Of a stretch of 49,052 bases of DNA, positions 44,120 to 49,052 are shown piece after piece. The stretch covers positions 1 through 49,052 of the forward strand of contig JBBSET010000027.1 of assembly GCA_038239485.1 (NCBI GenBank), read 5' to 3'. The notes under the pieces were generated by a model. It did no database searches. It was not told where the DNA came from and was given only the letters and a program-made list of their open reading frames with translations. The DNA is from DASQEH01 sp038239485. GTDB lineage: Bacteria > Actinomycetota > Actinomycetes > Propionibacteriales > Nocardioidaceae. Each line of letters begins with the position of its first letter. Positions within the stretch are counted from its first letter, which is position 1. A program made the translations under genes and the position numbers.

Positions 44120-44125
44120 TAGCGT
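44120..44125 (+). promoter_or_regulatory. Candidate -10 box of the uspA unit
   Basis: TAGCGT in the 46-nt gap, giving a ~30-nt leader with the strong GAGGAGGAG site before ATG 44160. Confidence 0.4.
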
Positions 44126-44159
44126 TCGACCCTTCACCAGCAGTCGAGGAGGAGCCAGC

Positions 44160-44564
44160 ATGGGCGTCATCGTTGTCGGATATGTGCCGAAGCCTGAGGG
44201 ACATGCCGCATTGCGGCTTAGCACCGACGAGGCGAAGATGCGCGGCTCGAGCCTGCTGGTCGTCAACTCCCACCGTGGCGGGCGCGAGTTCGAGCCCGAC
44301 GAGGGTGCAGAGATGGAGTCACAGCTCGACGACGTCCGCAAGCAGCTGGTCGATGCCGGTGTCGAGCACGAGATCCGCCAGCTCGTGCGCGGTCTGGATC
44401 CCGCCGAGGACCTGATCAAGGTGGCGAGCGAAGTGTCGGCTGAGCTCATCATCATCGGGCTGCGCAAGAGGTCGCCGGTGGGGAAGCTCATCTTGGGCAG
44501 CAACGCTCAGCGCATCTTGCTCGACGCCCCCTGTCCGGTGTTGGCGGTCAAGGCTGACGAGTGA
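44160..44564 (+). CDS. Universal stress protein (UspA family)
   Basis: 134-residue single UspA domain. The N-terminal strand GVIVVGYVPKPEGHAAL and the ATP-binding motif GLRKRSPVGKLILGSNAQRI (G-x2-G/S-x9-G type) are present, ending CPVLAVKADE. Such proteins bind ATP and are raised under starvation or stress; mode of action is unclear. ATG 44160 follows a strong GAGGAGGAG site. The stop overlaps the start of the HhH-GPD gene (GTGA), so the two are translated together. Confidence 0.92.
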   Translation: MGVIVVGYVPKPEGHAALRLSTDEAKMRGSSLLVVNSHRGGREFEPDEGAEMESQLDDVRKQLVDAGVEHEIRQLVRGLDPAEDLIKVASEVSAELIIIGLRKRSPVGKLILGSNAQRILLDAPCPVLAVKADE

Positions 44565-45142
44565 CACTGCACATCGCACAGGACGAGGCCGCGGACGAGG
44601 TGCTGTCCACCAACCCGTTCGCGTTGCTGGCCGGCATGATGCTGGATCAGCAGGTTCCGATGGAGCGTGCCTTCTCGGGCCCAGCCACCATCCTCGACCG
44701 TTTCGGCACCTTGGACCCGGCGGCCATCGCCGACGCCTCGCCTGACGAGTTCGCGGAGATCTGCGCACGGACGCCCGCCGTCCATCGGTTTCCCGGAGCG
44801 ATGGCGTCGCGGCTGCAGTCGCTGGCCCGAACGATCGTCCAGGCCTACGACGGCGACACCGCCTCGCTCTGGCGGACAGCGGACTCCGGTGACGAGCTGT
44901 TGCGCCGGCTCCAGTCGCTGCCCGGGTTCGGACGTCAGAAGGCGCAGATCTTCGTCGCGCTGCTCGGAAAGCAGCTCGACGTACGCCCGGCCGGATGGGT
45001 GCCGGCCGCCGGTGCCTACGCCGAGGAGGGCGCCTACCGGTCCGTCGCGGACGTGCGAGATGCCGAGTCGCTCGACAAGGTCCGTGCCTTCAAGAAGGCG
45101 CAGAAGCAACAGCAGCGTTCCGCCGCTCAGCCGAACGCCTGA
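44561..45142 (+). CDS. HhH-GPD-type base-excision repair protein
   Basis: 193-residue protein of the HhH-GPD DNA glycosylase superfamily, actinobacterial short type. The N-terminal NPFALLAGMMLDQQVPMERA resembles the family's first helices, and the hairpin is LQSLPGFGRQKAQIFVALL followed by Asp in GKQLDV (possible catalytic acid). There is no Fe-S cysteine set. The tail is Lys/Gln-rich (KKAQKQQQRS), likely DNA-binding. The damaged base it removes is unknown. GTG start coupled to uspA; its 3' end overlaps the opposing PNPOx gene by 16 nt. Confidence 0.85.
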   Translation: MTLHIAQDEAADEVLSTNPFALLAGMMLDQQVPMERAFSGPATILDRFGTLDPAAIADASPDEFAEICARTPAVHRFPGAMASRLQSLARTIVQAYDGDTASLWRTADSGDELLRRLQSLPGFGRQKAQIFVALLGKQLDVRPAGWVPAAGAYAEEGAYRSVADVRDAESLDKVRAFKKAQKQQQRSAAQPNA

Positions 45143-45804
45143 GCCCGTCTGACCACATCGGGAGGCACCGGCACATCGGCTGCGTCTGCTGACGTGACGA
45201 TCTCGTCGGCGGCCAGCCGCAGCGGGAGAACGCCCGACCAGACGCCTGCGTCGATGTCGGCCTTGTCGTCATTCGAGAAGCCTGTGCGCTGTTTGACCGA
45301 TGCCTCGTGCAGTGACAACGCGACCACCGCAGTCGCCGCCAGCTCCTTGCGATGGTGTCCGCGAAGGGTGGCTGAGCGGCCGGGGACGACGTGGTCGACG
45401 ACCAGGTCGAGGGCCCGACGTCGCTCCTCGGGATCGTCGACCAGCCGGCCGACGCCGATGAGTACCGCCGAGCGGTAGTTCATCGAGTGGTGGAACCCGG
45501 ATCGGGCCAGCACGAGCGCGTCGACCTGTGTCCAGGTGACGCACAGCTCCTGGTCGGGCGCGTCAAGGAGTGAGCGGGCGGCTACCGAACCATGCAGGTA
45601 GAGCGTGCCGTCCAGATCCGGGCCGTCGGGATCGACGGCGAAGATCGTGGGGATGACGAGCGGGTGCCCGTCTCGGACCATTCCCACATGACAGATGAGA
45701 ACCGAGCCGAGAAGGTCAAGGAGCTCCGCCCGGTCCAGGCGGGCCCGGTCGTTGTGACGCCGGATGGTGGTGCGGTCCGAAGGTGACAAGTGACTGGTAG
45801 GCAC
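45127..45804 (-). CDS. Pyridoxamine 5'-phosphate oxidase-family (FMN-binding split barrel) protein
   Basis: 225-residue protein of the PNPOx-like split-barrel family. LLGSVLICHVGMVRDGHPLVIPTIFAVD, the paired strands with LYLHGSVAARSLL, and LCVTWTQVDALVLARSGFHHSMNYRS match flavin- or haem-binding members close to the 'pyridoxamine 5'-phosphate oxidase family' group. True PdxH activity is unlikely from the sequence. The start GTG 45804 has AAGACT 6 nt upstream (leaderless). It is divergent from the main sigma gene and convergent with the HhH-GPD gene. Confidence 0.82.
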   Translation of the reverse strand: MPTSHLSPSDRTTIRRHNDRARLDRAELLDLLGSVLICHVGMVRDGHPLVIPTIFAVDPDGPDLDGTLYLHGSVAARSLLDAPDQELCVTWTQVDALVLARSGFHHSMNYRSAVLIGVGRLVDDPEERRRALDLVVDHVVPGRSATLRGHHRKELAATAVVALSLHEASVKQRTGFSNDDKADIDAGVWSGVLPLRLAADEIVTSADAADVPVPPDVVRRAQAFG

Positions 45805-45810
45805 AGAGCA

Positions 45811-45816
45811 AGTCTT
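45811..45816 (-). promoter_or_regulatory. -10 box of leaderless PNPOx-family gene
   Basis: AAGACT on the reverse strand, 6 nt before GTG 45804. Confidence 0.35.
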
Positions 45817-45849
45817 CCAGACGACACCGTGCTTCCACGCTCGCTGACA

Positions 45850-45877
45850 TTGAGTGCTCGCCGGAACGTGTCACAAT
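45850..45877 (+). promoter_or_regulatory. Promoter of the principal sigma gene
   Basis: TTGAGT (45850-45855), 16-nt spacer, CACAAT (45872-45877); leader of about 60 nt to the TTG start, with GAGAGG just before it. Confidence 0.55.
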
Positions 45878-45945
45878 GGGGACGCGGCATTTGACGTGAA
45901 CGGGCTTTGCCGTGCCCCTGACCAGTCGACGAGAGGTTGTTCGCT

Positions 45946-47322
45946 TTGTCGAGCACGTCCCCCCAAGAGTCAGAATCCTCGAACTCGCAGCCCACGATGG
46001 CCGCCCCGGCAGTGTTGGCGGCAACGTCGGCAGCGAAGCGCACTACCGTCTCCGCCTCCACGGCGTCGAGCGCGACAGTGGCATCGAACGGGGTTGCGGC
46101 CCCGGTCGCGAACAGTGCATCGGCAGGCGCGGCCAAACCGGTCAGAAAGCCGGCGGCCAAGAGGCGGGCCGTACGAGCCGTCCCCCCCGCCACCGCCCCC
46201 GCAACGACGACCCCCGCGGTCGCCGCCGACCCGGCCGACCTGGCGAACCTGACGGAGGCAGAGCGCAAGAAGCGCCTCGAAGACGTCGACGACACCGTCT
46301 TCGAAAAGGATCTGGCCACCGACCCGACGCTCAAGGAGGACGAGAAGGAGGGTTTCACGCTCTCCGAAGCCGACGAGGCCGACGAGCCCGAGCAGACGGT
46401 GACCGTCGCCGGCGCCACCGCCGACCCCGTCAAGGACTACTTGAAGCAGATCGGCAAGGTCCCGCTGCTCAACGCCGAGCAGGAGGTCGATCTGGCCAAG
46501 CGCATCGAGGCCGGCCTGTTCTCCGAGGAGAAGCTCGCTCGTGAGACCAAGGTCTCGGCCAAGCTGCTCGACGAGCTCGAGTGGATCGCCGAGGACGGCC
46601 ACCGAGCCAAGAACCACCTGCTCGAGGCCAACCTCCGCCTGGTCGTATCACTTGCCAAGCGCTACACCGGCCGCGGGATGTTGTTCCTGGACCTGATCCA
46701 GGAGGGCAACCTTGGTCTCATCCGTGCGGTTGAGAAGTTCGACTACACGAAGGGCTACAAGTTCTCGACCTATGCGACATGGTGGATCCGCCAGGCGATC
46801 ACGCGTGCCATGGCCGACCAGGCCCGGACGATCCGCATCCCCGTGCACATGGTCGAGGTGATCAACAAGCTGGCCCGCGTGCAGCGGCAGATGCTTCAGG
46901 ACCTCGGTCGCGAGCCGACGCCCGAGGAGCTCGCCAAAGAGCTCGATATGACGCCCGAGAAGGTAGTCGAGGTGCAGAAGTACGGGCGTGAACCCATCTC
47001 GCTGCACACACCCCTCGGAGAGGACGGCGACTCGGAGTTCGGCGACCTGATCGAGGACTCCGAGGCGATCGTGCCGGCCGACGCCGTCTCGTTCACCTTG
47101 CTGCAGGAGCAGCTGCATGCCGTCCTCGACACCCTGTCCGAACGTGAAGCAGGCGTCGTCTCGATGCGCTTCGGTCTCACCGACGGCCAGCCGAAGACAC
47201 TTGACGAAATCGGCAAGGTGTACGGCGTGACACGTGAGCGGATCCGTCAGATCGAGTCCAAGACGATGTCGAAGCTTCGCCACCCCTCGCGTTCGCAAGT
47301 CTTGCGCGACTACCTCGACTGA
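45946..47322 (+). CDS. sigA: Principal RNA polymerase sigma factor (SigA/HrdB/RpoD)
   Basis: 458-residue group-1 sigma factor. An Ala/Ser/Thr/Pro-rich N-terminal arm (~1-90) and acidic region 1.1 precede region 1.2 (DPVKDYLKQIGKVPLL); region 2 has NLRLVVSLAKRYTGRGMLF, IQEGNLGLIRAVEKFDYTKG and KFSTYATWWIRQAI; region 3 VHMVEVINKLARVQR; region 4 FGLTDGQPKTLDEIG and VTRERIRQIESKTMSKLRHP. TTG 45946 is chosen because GAGAGG (45931-45936) lies 9 nt upstream; TTG 45937 is too close to it, and ATG 45997 would shorten the arm. It should read the TANNNT promoters seen throughout the window. Confidence 0.95.
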   Translation: MSSTSPQESESSNSQPTMAAPAVLAATSAAKRTTVSASTASSATVASNGVAAPVANSASAGAAKPVRKPAAKRRAVRAVPPATAPATTTPAVAADPADLANLTEAERKKRLEDVDDTVFEKDLATDPTLKEDEKEGFTLSEADEADEPEQTVTVAGATADPVKDYLKQIGKVPLLNAEQEVDLAKRIEAGLFSEEKLARETKVSAKLLDELEWIAEDGHRAKNHLLEANLRLVVSLAKRYTGRGMLFLDLIQEGNLGLIRAVEKFDYTKGYKFSTYATWWIRQAITRAMADQARTIRIPVHMVEVINKLARVQRQMLQDLGREPTPEELAKELDMTPEKVVEVQKYGREPISLHTPLGEDGDSEFGDLIEDSEAIVPADAVSFTLLQEQLHAVLDTLSEREAGVVSMRFGLTDGQPKTLDEIGKVYGVTRERIRQIESKTMSKLRHPSRSQVLRDYLD

Positions 47323-47479
47323 AGCTGTTCTGCACTGGGTGAAACCTGCAGGTCAGTGCTGGTGTTCGCCCGCGACGGTATCACCGGCGTCAACTCCGTT
47401 GCGCCCCTGAATGGCATCCCGAGCTGGGTAAGTGTTGCCTTTGGAGCATCTCCGTCGGAGGCCACACTCAAGGTCGGAC
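47323..47479. other. Gap between sigA and the integrase remnant
   Basis: 157 nt with a 6-bp inverted repeat GCACTG/CAGTGC (47332-47337, 47354-47359) that may weakly end sigA transcription, and a CTCCG-T-CGGAG palindrome shortly before the recombinase start. No attachment-site duplicate could be recognised. Confidence 0.35.
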
Positions 47480-48217
47480 ATGACGACTCCCGACATCGCC
47501 GCCCTTCTGCCGTCGTGGGAGCTGGCGCTCCGCGCCGAGCGGAAGTCGCCTCAGACAATCAAGAGCTACACCACCGGCGTCCAGCAATACTTCGACGGTG
47601 CGAGAGCATCGAACTACCCGTCACGCCGGCCACAGCTCGCCCGGTTCACTGATTACGTGCTCGACCACGCCCAGTCTGCGACGGCACGAGCCCGGCAGCT
47701 CGCGGTCCGCCGCTTCTCCGCCTGGCTCGTCGACGAGTCCGAGATCCCCACGGATCTCCTGCTCGGAGTCAAGTCGCCCAAGCTGGAGAGCAAAGTCATC
47801 GAGCCGCTCACTGACGACCAGATCAAAGCCATGCTCAAGGCCTGCGTCGGAGCCGACACACACGACCGCCGACACGAAGCCCTGCTCAGGCTCATGGTCG
47901 AGACGGGGATCAGAGCCGGAGAGGTCGCGGCGTTGCGGACCGCTGACGTCGACCTGAAGGACGAACCGCCGTCGTGCGACGAGGCAAGGGCGGCAGGGGC
48001 CGCGTCGCTCCGTTCGGACTCCAGAAGGGCTGGCATCCAGGGCTTCCACTCGCACAAGCTCCGCCACAGAGCCGCACACCGCTGGCCCGCTGCGGGGGGC
48101 TCAGAGAGCGGTCTGATGGGCGGCGGACGCGCCGGACACGCTCCCGCGATACACGAAGGCTCAGGCGAGCGCGAGAGCGGCCGACTGGCCTGCAGGCTGA
48201 ACCTGGGGGACCTGTGA
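47480..48217 (+). pseudogene. Decayed tyrosine recombinase (phage-type integrase)
   Basis: The first ~155 codons look intact: a core-binding domain (LLPSWELALRAERKSPQTIKS) and the start of the catalytic domain with ETGIRAGEVAALRTADVDL (first Arg). A one-base deletion near 47962 then shifts the frame: VVRRGKGGRGRVAPFG continues in another frame. About 65-70 codons are missing before GFHSHKLRH, which rejoins the first frame and keeps the HxxRH motif. A further shift puts the Tyr segment DTLPRYTKAQASARAAD out of frame, and a last one restores RLNLGDL and the stop. The enzyme must be inactive. It marks a former mobile element beside sigA. Confidence 0.85.
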
Positions 48218-48929
48218 AGAGAACTGAGGTCGTTCGACCTTGATGCGTTCCCGAACCGGGAGCAGTGGCCGAAGGTGGCCGGTGACCCACACCAGTGGAC
48301 GACTAGTCGCGGCGTGCGGTCGCTGCCTATCGCGAGTTAGCGGGCCTCCACGGAGTTCGGCGCGTAGGACCGCTAAAGCCGGGGCCGATGACCATCGTGC
48401 CGGTTGTCTGTAACGCTGACTCGAGCGAGGGCGCAGCGGGTACGCGCTTGCCTGCCTATACCGATGGGGGAGTGAGTCCCGTTTGTCGGGGCGATCGACT
48501 CGAGCAAAGGAACAGCCAAGAGCGGCAGCGAGAAGCACGCAACACAAGCCCCAACTTGGCTCAGTCGCGAACGGCTCCGACTGCTAGCTCTGAAGCGGCT
48601 TCCAACGTCTCAACGCACCGGCGGATCCCAGATGGCGGACTGCAAACATCGGTCCCGTACGACCGCAGAAGGGCAGATCATCTGTCCTCGCTTACAGGAC
48701 AATGGTTGGCCCGCCGTCAGGGTTTGGGACTGCGATAAATCAGAGCGAGATTTGTCTTCGATGGTTTTATATCAATGTCGAAAAATCACTTGTTCATACG
48801 AGAAAATAGGAAACGACATGGGTCTTTCGGCCCTACCGATCGAGGCCGTCCCGAGCGAGGCTAGCGACGTGGCAATAAGTAGAGTCTGAGTATACATTCC
48901 GTTTTAATCCAGTACGAAGAGGTATTATT
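48218..48929. other. Non-coding or eroded stretch after the integrase
   Basis: 712 bases without a convincing gene. The first half keeps high GC but has no coherent protein; the frame at 48632-48889 (85 codons) has unusual codon use and no recognisable domain. From about 48720 to 48925 the DNA becomes clearly AT-rich (for example around 48770-48810), unlike the rest of the window, pointing to acquired DNA. TATACA (48891-48896) and TTTAAT (48903-48908) may serve as -10 boxes for the next gene. Confidence 0.6.
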
Positions 48930-49052
48930 GTGCGCCGTTTCAGAGCACCTGTTATCGCGGCAGGAGTCGTCGGACTCATGCTTCTCGCCGCCCCGGCCGC
49001 GCTCGCGCTGACCAGGATGACCGTTTACAACAACATCCCGAGTCCGCTTCCG
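48930..49052 (+). CDS. Secreted protein, N-terminal part only
   Basis: GTG 48930 with GAAGAGG (48916-48922) 7 nt upstream opens a frame that runs off the end of the window (41 codons). It encodes a classic signal peptide: a basic start MRRFRAP, the hydrophobic core VIAAGVVGLMLLAAPAA and a cleavage region near ALA. The mature start TVYNNIPSPLP resembles a motif found at the N-terminus of many actinobacterial extracellular proteins, but the family is unnamed to me. Function unknown. Confidence 0.7.
   Translation, partial: MRRFRAPVIAAGVVGLMLLAAPAALALTRMTVYNNIPSPLP

Noticed and set aside
48632..48889. 85-codon forward frame in the AT-rich junction
   Set aside because: No domain, no ribosome site, unusual codon use; not supportable as a gene.

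Overview
The window is about 49 kb of high-GC DNA from an actinobacterium. The evidence is GC-rich codon use throughout, many GTG and TTG starts, an F420-type oxidoreductase, an ANTAR response regulator of the PdtaR type, and the gene order trpCBA - lgt - gltBD - pyk - pdtaR - polA - rpsA - coaE, which follows the core chromosomal order of mycobacteria and streptomycetes. The gene content would fit a Nocardioidaceae/Propionibacteriales member, but that placement is an inference. Most of the window is conserved chromosome. Only the last ~1.7 kb looks like acquired DNA.

Layout. 1-4.8 kb: end of trpC, then trpB and trpA, a SCO1-type copper chaperone, lgt and a VIT-family metal transporter, all forward and closely packed. 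4.9-12.5 kb: glutamate synthase gltB-gltD, then pyruvate kinase on its own leaderless promoter. 12.5-13.4 kb: a reverse-strand tRNA-Leu(CAA) with an unusually short variable region and its own promoter, then the ANTAR regulator. 13.4-19 kb: a branched-chain amino acid ABC transporter, with the binding-protein gene facing the livHMGF operon across a strong two-way terminator. The LivH permease carries an extra secreted N-terminal domain. 19.5-24.5 kb: acetyltransferase, MenI-like thioesterase, DNA polymerase I and a membrane flippase. 24.5-31.3 kb: methyltransferase, sirtuin, a second VIT transporter, an F420-type oxidoreductase with a flavin reductase, a two-gene unit of homocysteine methyltransferase and 'virulence factor'-family protein, and a phosphotransferase. 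31.4-36.6 kb: rpsA translationally coupled to an SGNH lipoprotein, a GlxA/AraC regulator with a divergent small membrane protein, a compact LigD-type phosphoesterase, and coaE. 36.6-47.3 kb: a group-2 sigma factor behind a SigR/SigH-type promoter, oligopeptidase B, DNA polymerase IV, a DUF4192 protein, a GCS2-family ligase, UspA, a HhH-GPD repair protein, a PNPOx-family protein and the principal sigma factor. 47.4-49.05 kb: a decayed tyrosine recombinase, non-coding debris, an AT-rich patch and the start of a secreted protein.

The genes mainly serve central metabolism (tryptophan, glutamate, pyruvate, CoA), replication and repair (PolA, DinB, HhH-GPD, phosphoesterase), translation (S1, tRNA-Leu) and transcription control (two sigma-70 factors, PdtaR, GlxA). 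A repeated signal is a TANNNT-like -10 box placed 6 or 7 nt before the start codon. It marks about a dozen genes here as probably transcribed without a leader. No CRISPR array, intact insertion sequence or prophage was seen.
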